Positions 57,307 through 64,000 of a stretch of DNA of 64,000 nucleotides are shown piece by piece. The position numbers and the translations under genes are program-made. The notes under the pieces are model-generated. The model did not search any database. It had not been told where the DNA came from and saw nothing but the letters and a program-made list of their open reading frames with translations. Position 1 is the stretch's first letter; every line of letters starts with the position of its first letter. This stretch comes from Citricoccus sp. SGAir0253 (GTDB lineage: Bacteria; Actinomycetota; Actinomycetes; Actinomycetales; Micrococcaceae), in assembly GCF_005877055.1 (NCBI RefSeq), contig NZ_CP039424.1:682001-746000 (forward strand), written 5' to 3'.

Positions 57307-57312
57307 TAGAAT
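57307..57312 (+). promoter_or_regulatory. -10 element TAGAAT, leaderless start of the winged-helix regulator
   Basis: TAGAAT, eight nucleotides, then ATG 57321, with no ribosome binding site. Confidence 0.55.
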
Positions 57313-57320
57313 GTCTGTCC

Positions 57321-57944
57321 ATGACAGAGAGTGAGAGCCCGCGCCTGCCGGTGGTCATCTCCGACCCCCAGGCGATCCGGGCCCTGGCCCACGAGGCCCG
57401 GCTGGAGGCGCTCGAGGAGCTCTACGCCTCCCAGTCGACCCGCACGGCCACGGAGCTGGCCTCCCGCTGCGGGCTCTCGCCCTCGGCCATGAGCTACCAC
57501 CTGCGCGCGCTGGAGAAGTACGGGTTCGTGGAGCGATCCCCGTCCGAGGGCGACGGGCGCGAGCGGCGCTGGAAGGCCGCGGGCCACTCGCTGCTGGTGG
57601 ACTCGCTGGACCACACCCCCGCCTCCAAGCTGGCGTTCATCGACGTCCAGCTCACCACCTTCCGCGACCGCATCATGAAGGAGGTCGCCCGGCGCGAGGC
57701 GGAGGACCAGGCCCACCCGGTCCCCGAGGGGGACCCGGCCCCGCCCGGCCGGCGCCGGCCGCCCGTGCTGTCCACCGGGATGATCTTCCTCGACGCCGGC
57801 CAGCGCGCCGAGTTCCAGTCCCGCCTGGCGGCGCTGATCGACGAGTTCGAGCAGCTCAACCCGGCCGCCGAGCGCTCGGTGGACGCCGAGCGCGTCTACT
57901 ACCTCGTGTCGGTGCTGGCGGACGCCCCGGGCGCCGGGGACTGA
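57321..57944 (+). CDS. ArsR-like winged-helix transcriptional regulator
   Basis: A 207-residue regulator. The winged helix (about 15-90) reads HEARLEALEELYASQSTRTATELASRCGLSPSAMSYHLRALEKYGFV, typical of ArsR/GntR-like helix-turn-helix proteins. The C-terminal half is helical and Pro-rich with no recognised ligand site. It is unlinked to a metal operon, so the signal is unknown. It is transcribed from its own leaderless promoter, TAGAAT-N8-ATG. The topA gene follows 111 nt later. Confidence 0.82.
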   Translation: MTESESPRLPVVISDPQAIRALAHEARLEALEELYASQSTRTATELASRCGLSPSAMSYHLRALEKYGFVERSPSEGDGRERRWKAAGHSLLVDSLDHTPASKLAFIDVQLTTFRDRIMKEVARREAEDQAHPVPEGDPAPPGRRRPPVLSTGMIFLDAGQRAEFQSRLAALIDEFEQLNPAAERSVDAERVYYLVSVLADAPGAGD

Positions 57945-57969
57945 CCCGCCCTGGCCGGGCCCCCCGGCG

Positions 57970-57994
57970 GGTGCCGTTACATTAGTAGGGCACC
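57970..57994. promoter_or_regulatory. Dyad around the topA promoter
   Basis: GGTGCC (57970-57975) and GGCACC (57989-57994) flank 13 nt that include TACATT (57978-57983), a TANNNT -10 candidate for topA. The arrangement could be an operator or a supercoiling-sensitive discriminator; it is too short to be certain. Confidence 0.35.
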
Positions 57995-58055
57995 GGGCGG
58001 TCCGCCTGGCAGTCATCGGCGGACGCGACCCGCCCGGCGACCCGAAGGAGCCTGA

Positions 58056-60830
58056 GTGTCCGAGAAGACGTCCGAGAAGACCACGCCCCCCGGTGACGGG
58101 ACCAAGCTGGTCATCGTGGAGTCCCCCGCCAAGAGCAAGTCCATCGCCAAGTACCTCGGCGAGGGATGGGTGGTGGACGCCTCGGCCGGCCACATCAGGG
58201 ACCTGCCCCAGCCCCGGGACCTGCCCACGGAGATGAAGAAGGGCCCGTACGGCAAGTTCGCCGTGGACGTGGCCAACGGCTTCCAGCCCTACTACGTCGT
58301 CTACCCGGACAAGAAGAAGCGCGTCGCGGAGCTCAAGCGAGCCCTCAAGGACGCCTCCGCGCTCTACCTGGCCACCGACGCCGACCGCGAGGGCGAGGCC
58401 ATCGCGTGGCACCTGTACCAGGAACTCAAGCCCAAGGTCCCCGTCTACCGGATGACCTTCACCGAGATCACCCGCGAGGGCATCCAGCGCGGGCTGGAGT
58501 CCGTCCGCGAGATCGACGCCGACCTCGTGGACGCCCAGGAGACCCGGCGCATCCTCGACCGGCTGTTCGGCTACGAGATCTCCCCGGTGCTCTGGCGCAA
58601 GGTGGCCAGCGGGCTGTCCGCGGGCCGCGTCCAGTCGGTCGCCACCCGCCTCGTCGTCGAGCGCGAGCGCGAGCGCATGGCGTTCGTGCCGGCGTCGTAC
58701 TGGGACCTGGACGGGACGTTCACGGCCCAGGAGGGCCCCGGGGCGGGGGAGTCCTTCGCCGCCCGCCTGGCGACCGTGGACGGCGCCCGGGTCGCGACCG
58801 GCCGGGACTTCACGGACCGCGGCGAGCTCAAGGACTCCGCGCGCGGCAAGGTGGCCACGCTCACCGAGGCCACCGCGACCGCGCTCGCCGAGGGCCTGCA
58901 GGGCGCCGCCTTCACCGTGGACTCGGTCGAGGACAAGCCGTACACGCGCCGGCCCGCCGCCCCGTTCACCACCTCCACGCTGCAGCAGGAGGCCTCCCGC
59001 AAGCTGCGGTTCTCCTCGCGCGTGACCATGCAGGTGGCCCAGCGGCTGTACGAGAACGGCTACATCACCTACATGCGTACCGACTCGGTCATGCTCTCGG
59101 ACGAGGCCATCACGGCGGCCCGCCGGCAGGCCACCGAGCTCTACGGCCCCGAGTCGATCCCGCAGGCCAAGCGCGTGTACAAGGCCAAGAACGACTCGGC
59201 GCAGGAGGCCCACGAGGCCATCCGCCCCGCCGGTGACTCCTTCCGCACCCCCGGGCAGGTCGCCGGGTCCCTGCGCGGGGACGAGTTCCGCCTCTACGAG
59301 CTGATCTGGAAGCGCACGATCGCCTCCCAGATGGCGGACGCCAAGGGGTACACGGCCACCGTGCGCCTCTCCGGCGCGGCGAGCACCGGCCAGCGGGCCG
59401 GCTTCGCGGCCTCCGGCACCGTCATCACCTTCCCCGGCTTCCTCGCCGCCTACGAGGAGGGCCGGGACGCGGACGCCGAGAAGCAGGAGGCCAAGGAGGG
59501 CCGCGAGGCCAAGGACAAGCGCCTGCCGGACCTGGCCGCGGGCCAGTCCCTGTCCGGCCGGGACATCGTGGCCTCCGGCCACGAGACCAGCCCGCCCCCG
59601 CGCTACACCGAGGCCTCGATCGTGGCCGAGCTGGAGAAGCGCGAGATCGGCCGCCCCTCCACCTACGCGCCCACGATCTCCACGATCATGGACCGCGGCT
59701 ACGTCACCAAGCGCGGCAACGCCCTCGTCCCGTCCTGGACGGCCTTCAGCGTCATCCGCCTGCTGGAGGAGCACTTCGGCCGGTACGTCGACTACGACTT
59801 CACCGCCCGCATGGAGGACGACCTGGACCGCATCGCCGCCGGCGAGCTGCAGCGGGAGGCCTGGCTGCAGGCGTTCTACTTCGGCGCCCCCTCCGGGGAG
59901 GAGGGGCTCAAGGCCGTCGTGGACAACCTGGGGGACATCGACGCCCGGGCGGTCAACTCCATCCCGGTGGCGGACGGCATCACGCTGCGCGTCGGCAAGT
60001 TCGGCCCCTACCTGGAGAAGGACGTCCCGGCCGGCTCGCCGGAGGGCACCGATCCCGAGCGGGCCAACGTGCCCGAGGACCTGGCCCCGGACGAGCTGAC
60101 CCCGGAGAAGGCCGAGGAGCTGTTCGCCACGGCCGGCCCGTCCGAGCGCGTCCTCGGCGTGGACCCGGAGACGGGCCGGACCATCGTGGCCAAGGACGGG
60201 CGCTACGGCCCCTACGTCACCGAGGTGATCCACGAGATGACCGAGGAGGAGCTGCAGGCGTGGCTGGAGGCCCAGCCCACCGAGTACTACAAGAACGGCA
60301 AGCCCAAGCCGAAGAAGAAGCCCGCCAAGGAGAAGCCGCGGACCGGCTCGCTGTTCAAGTCCATGTCCGTGGACACGGTCACCCTCGAGGACGCCCTGCG
60401 GCTGATGAGCCTGCCGCGCGTGCTGGGCCAGGACGCCGAGGGCACCGAGATCACCGTGCAGAACGGCCGGTTCGGGCCCTACCTGAAGAAGGGCACCGAC
60501 TCCCGGTCGCTCGAGTCCGAGGAGCAGATCTTCACGATCACCCTGGAGGAGGCCCTGGCCATCTACGCCCAGCCCAAGCAGCGCGGCCGCGGCGCGGCCA
60601 AGCCGCCGCTGGCCGAGTTCGCCGAGGACCCCGTGTCCGGCAAGAGGGTCGTGGTCAAGGAGGGGCGCTTCGGCCCCTACGTCACGGACGGCCAGACCAA
60701 CATCACGGTGCCCCGGTCCATGGACCCCGAGGGGCTGACCGCGGAGCAGGCGTACCAGCTGCTCGCCGAGAAGCGGGCGAAGGGTCCGGCCAAGAAGCCG
60801 GCCCGGTCGAAGACGGCGGCGAAGAGGTAA
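58056..60830 (+). CDS. topA: DNA topoisomerase I
   Basis: The 924-residue type IA topoisomerase relaxes negative supercoils. The Toprim domain starts KLVIVESPAKSKSI (Glu22) and includes ATDADREGEAIAW. The nucleophile is Tyr339 in GYITYMRTDS. Three to four basic C-terminal repeats with GRFGPY/DGRYGPY motifs replace the zinc fingers of enteric TopA, as in other actinobacteria, and the end is Lys/Ala-rich. GAAGGAG precedes GTG 58056. It heads an operon that continues with the Ppx-like gene 2 nt after its stop. Confidence 0.96.
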   Translation: MSEKTSEKTTPPGDGTKLVIVESPAKSKSIAKYLGEGWVVDASAGHIRDLPQPRDLPTEMKKGPYGKFAVDVANGFQPYYVVYPDKKKRVAELKRALKDASALYLATDADREGEAIAWHLYQELKPKVPVYRMTFTEITREGIQRGLESVREIDADLVDAQETRRILDRLFGYEISPVLWRKVASGLSAGRVQSVATRLVVERERERMAFVPASYWDLDGTFTAQEGPGAGESFAARLATVDGARVATGRDFTDRGELKDSARGKVATLTEATATALAEGLQGAAFTVDSVEDKPYTRRPAAPFTTSTLQQEASRKLRFSSRVTMQVAQRLYENGYITYMRTDSVMLSDEAITAARRQATELYGPESIPQAKRVYKAKNDSAQEAHEAIRPAGDSFRTPGQVAGSLRGDEFRLYELIWKRTIASQMADAKGYTATVRLSGAASTGQRAGFAASGTVITFPGFLAAYEEGRDADAEKQEAKEGREAKDKRLPDLAAGQSLSGRDIVASGHETSPPPRYTEASIVAELEKREIGRPSTYAPTISTIMDRGYVTKRGNALVPSWTAFSVIRLLEEHFGRYVDYDFTARMEDDLDRIAAGELQREAWLQAFYFGAPSGEEGLKAVVDNLGDIDARAVNSIPVADGITLRVGKFGPYLEKDVPAGSPEGTDPERANVPEDLAPDELTPEKAEELFATAGPSERVLGVDPETGRTIVAKDGRYGPYVTEVIHEMTEEELQAWLEAQPTEYYKNGKPKPKKKPAKEKPRTGSLFKSMSVDTVTLEDALRLMSLPRVLGQDAEGTEITVQNGRFGPYLKKGTDSRSLESEEQIFTITLEEALAIYAQPKQRGRGAAKPPLAEFAEDPVSGKRVVVKEGRFGPYVTDGQTNITVPRSMDPEGLTAEQAYQLLAEKRAKGPAKKPARSKTAAKR

Positions 60831-60832
60831 CC

Positions 60833-61861
60833 ATGCGCCTCGGCGTGCTGGACATCGGCTCGAACACCGTCCACCTGCTGCTGGTGGACGCGCACCCGGG
60901 CGCGCGCCCGTCCGCGTACGCCGACCACAAGCGCTCGCTGTCCCTGCTGCAGCACCAGGACGAGGCCGGGCGCATCCTGGCCTCGGGGCAGGACGCGCTG
61001 GTCTCCTTCATCCAGGAGGCGGTGCGCTTCGCGGTGGCCAACGGGGCCGAGGACCTGATCGCGTTCTGCACCTCGGCCATCCGGGAGTCCGCCAACGGCG
61101 CCGAGGTGCTGGACCGGGTCACGCGCGAGACCTCGGTGCACCTCACCGAGCTCTCCGGGGACCAGGAGGCGGCGATGACCTACTTCGCCGTCCGCCGCTG
61201 GCAGGGCTGGGACGTCGGCTCCATCCTCAACTTCGACATCGGCGGCGGCTCGTTCGAGATCGCCTACGGCACCGACGAGCTGCCCAGCTACGCGGCCTCG
61301 ATCCCGCTCGGGGCGGGCCGCCTGACCCGTGACTGGCTGCCGGACGACCCGCCGACGCCCAAGTCCGTCAAGAAGCTGCGCAAGTACGTCCGTGCCACCA
61401 TGGCCGAGGCCGCGGACGGCTTCCCCGCACTGACGGCCCCGGTGCTGGTGACCGGCACGTCCAAGACCTTCCGCTCGCTCGCCCGGATCACGGGGGCCGC
61501 GCCGCTGGCCGCCGGCCCGTTCGTCAAGAGGCACCTGCGGATCGAGGACCTCAAGCTGTGGGTCAACCGGATGGCGGCCATGACGGCGGCCGAGCGGGCG
61601 GGGCTGCCCGGGGTCTCCGAGGTCCGCGCGGCCCAGATGCTCGCGGGCGGGATCGCCGCCGAGGCCGCGATGGAGCGGTTCGGGATCGCCCAGCTGGAGA
61701 TCTGCCCGTGGGCGCTGCGGGAGGGACTGATCATGCGTAGGCTGGATGCCCTGGTGCAGGAGGGCATCCTGGGCCAGGAGAACGTCCGGGGCGTCGGGAA
61801 CGTCCGGCTCAACCCGGACCCGATGCTGCCGGGCTTCTCGGTGGGGGTGACCAGTGACTGA
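60833..61861 (+). CDS. Ppx/GppA-family phosphatase
   Basis: A 342-residue protein of the short actinobacterial exopolyphosphatase/pppGpp phosphatase type. It has the sugar-kinase-like motifs DIGSNTVHLLLVD at the start and FDIGGGSFEIAYG around residue 140. It has only the two N-terminal domains and no C-terminal HD domain, like mycobacterial Ppx1. The substrate could be polyphosphate or pppGpp. GAAGAGG overlaps the topA stop. Its TGA overlaps the next gene by 8 nt. Confidence 0.9.
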   Translation: MRLGVLDIGSNTVHLLLVDAHPGARPSAYADHKRSLSLLQHQDEAGRILASGQDALVSFIQEAVRFAVANGAEDLIAFCTSAIRESANGAEVLDRVTRETSVHLTELSGDQEAAMTYFAVRRWQGWDVGSILNFDIGGGSFEIAYGTDELPSYAASIPLGAGRLTRDWLPDDPPTPKSVKKLRKYVRATMAEAADGFPALTAPVLVTGTSKTFRSLARITGAAPLAAGPFVKRHLRIEDLKLWVNRMAAMTAAERAGLPGVSEVRAAQMLAGGIAAEAAMERFGIAQLEICPWALREGLIMRRLDALVQEGILGQENVRGVGNVRLNPDPMLPGFSVGVTSD

Positions 61862-62951
61862 CCAGGACGACGGCGAGGCCCTCGCCCACCGGGCCGAGGA
61901 CGCCGCGGAGGAGGCGGCGCGGCGGTCCGGTCCCTGGGGCGGCGCGCTCGCCGAGCGCGAGTCCCGCCCCGCCCGCGTCCGGGAGGGCGCGACGGCGACC
62001 CTCGGCGGCTCCGCCCGGCCCGCCCTCGGCCCGGGCCGGCTGACGTCCGCCCTCGCCCCGGCCACGCTGCTCCCGCCGCCCGCGAGGGAGGCCGCCGGGG
62101 CCGCCGTCGGGCCCGCGGCGCCCCGGGAGGTCCCGGTGACGCTGTCCTCCTCCTCGGTGTTCCCGCTGGGCACCCAGGACGTCTTCGCCATGGCCGAGGA
62201 CCTCGGCTACGACGGCGTGGAGGTCATGGTGACCCACAACTCGTGGTCCCAGGACGGCGCCCAGCTGAACCGGCTGGCGCAGCGGCACTCCATGCCGATC
62301 CACTCCATCCACGCCCCCACGCTGCTGTTCACCCAGCAGGTGTGGGGCTCGGCGTGGAACAAGCTCGCCAAGAGCGCGGACCTGGCCCGCGAGGTGGGCG
62401 CCGAGGTGGTCGTGGCCCACCCGCCGTTCCGCTGGCAGGGCAACTACGCCTCGGGCTTCGCCGAGGGCATCCAGGAGCTCATGGAGGCCACGGGCGTGCT
62501 GATCTGCGTGGAGAACATGTACCCGTGGCGCGCCGGTGGACGCGAGGCCAAGATGTACCTGCCGCACTGGGACCCCGTGTCCCAGGGCTACGAGCACGTG
62601 ACGTGGGACTTCTCCCACGCGGCGATCGCCCAGGAGGACTCCCTGGACGCGTTCCGCGCGCTCGGGTCCCGGCTGCGGCACGTCCACCTGACGGACGGCA
62701 CCGCCAACGGCAAGGACGAGCACATGCTCCCGGGCGAGGGCGACCAGCCCGTGGCCGAGGCGCTGCGGTTCCTGGGCGAGTCCGGCTGGGACGGCGCCGT
62801 GTGCGTCGAGGTGGGCACCCGCCGGGCCAAGTACGCCGGGGAGCGCGAGGAGATGCTCGCCTACTGCCTCGACTTCGCCCGCACCAGCCTCGCCGCCGGG
62901 GCCGCGACCGCGGCCGGCGGCACCGAACCGACCGAGAGGACCACCGCGTGA
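61854..62951 (+). CDS. Sugar phosphate isomerase/epimerase-like TIM-barrel protein
   Basis: A 365-residue reading of an AP-endonuclease-2-type TIM barrel. The barrel starts at about residue 95 (VTLSSSSVFPLGTQDVFAMAEDLGYDGVEV) and contains the metal-ligand patches HAPTLLF, VVAHPPF, CVENMYPW and HVHLTDG. The substrate is unknown. GTG 61854 overlaps ppx, but the first 94 residues are low-complexity. An in-frame GTG at 62136 has GGGAGG 5 nt upstream and would give a normal 271-residue protein, so 62136 is a serious alternative start. It overlaps proC by 4 nt. Confidence 0.8.
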   Translation: MTDQDDGEALAHRAEDAAEEAARRSGPWGGALAERESRPARVREGATATLGGSARPALGPGRLTSALAPATLLPPPAREAAGAAVGPAAPREVPVTLSSSSVFPLGTQDVFAMAEDLGYDGVEVMVTHNSWSQDGAQLNRLAQRHSMPIHSIHAPTLLFTQQVWGSAWNKLAKSADLAREVGAEVVVAHPPFRWQGNYASGFAEGIQELMEATGVLICVENMYPWRAGGREAKMYLPHWDPVSQGYEHVTWDFSHAAIAQEDSLDAFRALGSRLRHVHLTDGTANGKDEHMLPGEGDQPVAEALRFLGESGWDGAVCVEVGTRRAKYAGEREEMLAYCLDFARTSLAAGAATAAGGTEPTERTTA

Positions 62952-63775
62952 AGATCGCCCTGCTGGGACTGGGGAACATGAACGGCGCCATCCTGGCCGG
63001 GATGCTCGCCGCGGGCACGGAGCCGTCCTCCGTGTGCGCGACCGTGCACTCCGAGGACAGCGCCCGCGCCGCCGAGGAGCGCCACGGGATCGCCGTGCAC
63101 TCCACGGAGCGCAACCCGGAGGCCAACCGGAACTCGGCCTCGGGGGCGGACGTGGTGGTGCTGGGCGTGAAGCCCCGGTACATCCTCACCCTGTGCCGGG
63201 AGATCGCCGGCTCGCTGTCCCCGGACGCCGTGGTGGTCTCCGTGGCGGCGGGCATCCCCCTCGGCGCGATGGCCGCGCAGCTGCCCGAGGGCCAGCCGGT
63301 GGTGCGCACCATGCCGAACACCCCGCTCACCGTGGGCCTGGGCACCGTGGGCCTGGCCGCCGGGCCGTCCGTGACCGAGGCGCAGGCGGACCGGGCCGCC
63401 GCCCTGTTCGAGGGCTCGGGGACCGTGCACCGCGTGCCCGAGGACCAGCTCGACGCCGTGGCCGCCGTCTCCGGCTCGGGCCCGGCCTACGCGTTCCTGC
63501 TGGCCGAGCTGATGGCCGCCGGGGGAGAGGAACTCGGCCTGGACGCGGGGCTGGCGCGGGAGCTGGCCCGCTCCACGGTGGCCGGCGCCGGCCGGATGCT
63601 GGCCGAGCCCGGGGTGGACCCGGCGGCCCTGCGGCGCGCGGTGACGAGCCCGAACGGGACCACCGAGGCCGCGGTGACCTCGTTCCTGGACGCGGGGCTG
63701 GCGCGGCTGCTCGCGGACGGCATGCGCGCCTCCGCCGCGCGCAGCGCCGAGATCAGCCGCGAGTTCGCCGGCTGA
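62948..63775 (+). CDS. proC: Pyrroline-5-carboxylate reductase
   Basis: The 275-residue final enzyme of proline synthesis reduces P5C with NAD(P)H. The Rossmann start KIALLGLGNMNGAI, the VVLGVKPRYI strand, VVRTMPNTP, and the C-terminal SGSGPAYAFLLAELM plus TSPNGTTEAAV signature are all present. GTG 62948 overlaps the preceding gene (GTGA). It ends the topA-ppx-isomerase-proC run. G/C-rich paired sequence lies in the 63-nt gap to the converging TrkA gene (weak GAGCCGGC/GCCGGCTC, 63786-63840). Confidence 0.95.
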   Translation: MKIALLGLGNMNGAILAGMLAAGTEPSSVCATVHSEDSARAAEERHGIAVHSTERNPEANRNSASGADVVVLGVKPRYILTLCREIAGSLSPDAVVVSVAAGIPLGAMAAQLPEGQPVVRTMPNTPLTVGLGTVGLAAGPSVTEAQADRAAALFEGSGTVHRVPEDQLDAVAAVSGSGPAYAFLLAELMAAGGEELGLDAGLARELARSTVAGAGRMLAEPGVDPAALRRAVTSPNGTTEAAVTSFLDAGLARLLADGMRASAARSAEISREFAG

Positions 63776-63838
63776 CCCGGCGGGGGAGCCGGCGCGGTCC
63801 TGCCCCCGTGGGCCGGCACCGGGGCCGGCCCGGCCGGC

Positions 63839-64000
63839 TCAGGGCCGGGCCGCGAACCGCTCCAGCAGGTCGGTGTGGCCCGAGACGATGAGCGTGTCCC
63901 GCGGCCCGACCTTCGTGTCCGGCTGGGCGTAGGTGAAGTCCTCGCCCGGGGTCTTCACGCCCACGATCGTCACCCCGTACTTGGCGCGGATGTTGGACTC
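63839..64000 (-). CDS. TrkA-type K+ transport regulator, C-terminal fragment
   Basis: Only the last 53 codons are in the window. They read as the end of an RCK/TrkA-C domain (KYGVTIVGVKTPGEDFTYA, then RDTLIVSGHTDLLERFA). The rest lies beyond the window edge. Such proteins bind nucleotides or c-di-AMP and gate potassium channels or transporters. The family call is limited by the small size. Confidence 0.8.
   Translation of the reverse strand, partial: ESNIRAKYGVTIVGVKTPGEDFTYAQPDTKVGPRDTLIVSGHTDLLERFAARP

Overview
The window is ordinary chromosome from a very high-GC actinobacterium, most likely a member of the Micrococcaceae (Micrococcus/Kocuria/Arthrobacter-like). This rests on the extreme G/C bias at third codon positions, the many GTG starts and 4-nt ATGA/GTGA overlaps, actinobacterial families such as DUF3073, the septum-formation family, a MetPS-type methionine importer and a MarP-like CvpA/trypsin protease, and the actinobacterial helicase/secretion (Tad) neighbourhood. 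I see no rRNA, tRNA, CRISPR array, insertion sequence or prophage.

Layout. 1-12.8 kb: a DedA fragment, an alpha/beta-hydrolase, a Ca2+-type P-ATPase, small enzymes (VOC protein, methyltransferase, maltose/galactoside-type acetyltransferase, SRPBCC and cupin proteins), a YihY membrane protein and a polar amino-acid ABC importer. 12.8-17.8 kb: clpB with a HAIR operator, a septum-formation protein, a DUF3073 protein and a Sir2 deacylase. 17.8-19.9 kb: a gamma-glutamyltransferase gene with two homopolymer frameshifts, flanked by two copies of a structured palindromic repeat. 19.9-27.4 kb: purM/purF on the minus strand and purD/purC on the plus strand around an asparaginase. 27.4-28.8 kb: a predicted PD-(D/E)XK nuclease flanked by a second palindromic repeat family. 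28.8-32.7 kb: a heterodimeric ABC exporter.

32.8-61.9 kb resembles the conserved actinobacterial block that in Mycobacterium tuberculosis runs roughly from ponA2 (Rv3682) to topA (Rv3646c). In order it holds a metallophosphoesterase, a class A PBP, DUF4177, RidA, a NUDIX protein, Crp, MarP, MetP/MetS, acetyl-CoA synthetase, endonuclease III, a CoA-type NUDIX hydrolase, the Tad pilus cluster (CpaE-like, TadA, TadB, TadC, pilin, two TadE-like proteins), a DEAH-box helicase, a GNAT protein, TrhO, a methyltransferase, a winged-helix regulator, topA and an exopolyphosphatase-type protein. 61.9-64 kb: an isomerase-like TIM barrel, proC and the end of a TrkA-type protein.

Functional links. Sir2 (16.8 kb) and AcsA (41.7 kb) form a plausible acetylation/deacetylation pair. 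PurM, PurF, PurD and PurC are four steps of de novo purine synthesis. MetP/MetS is a two-component importer. The Tad genes could build a small pilus, although the CpaE-like protein has lost its ATPase motifs and the pilin carries an unusually long leader.

Most striking non-coding features: (i) two copies of a roughly 90-bp hairpin element whose arms differ by compensating changes, around the broken gamma-glutamyltransferase gene; (ii) two copies of a 61-bp (18-25-18) palindrome around the nuclease gene; (iii) a recurring start architecture, TANNNT then 6-8 nt then ATG/GTG with no ribosome binding site, at the head of at least eleven genes, which predicts widespread leaderless transcription.
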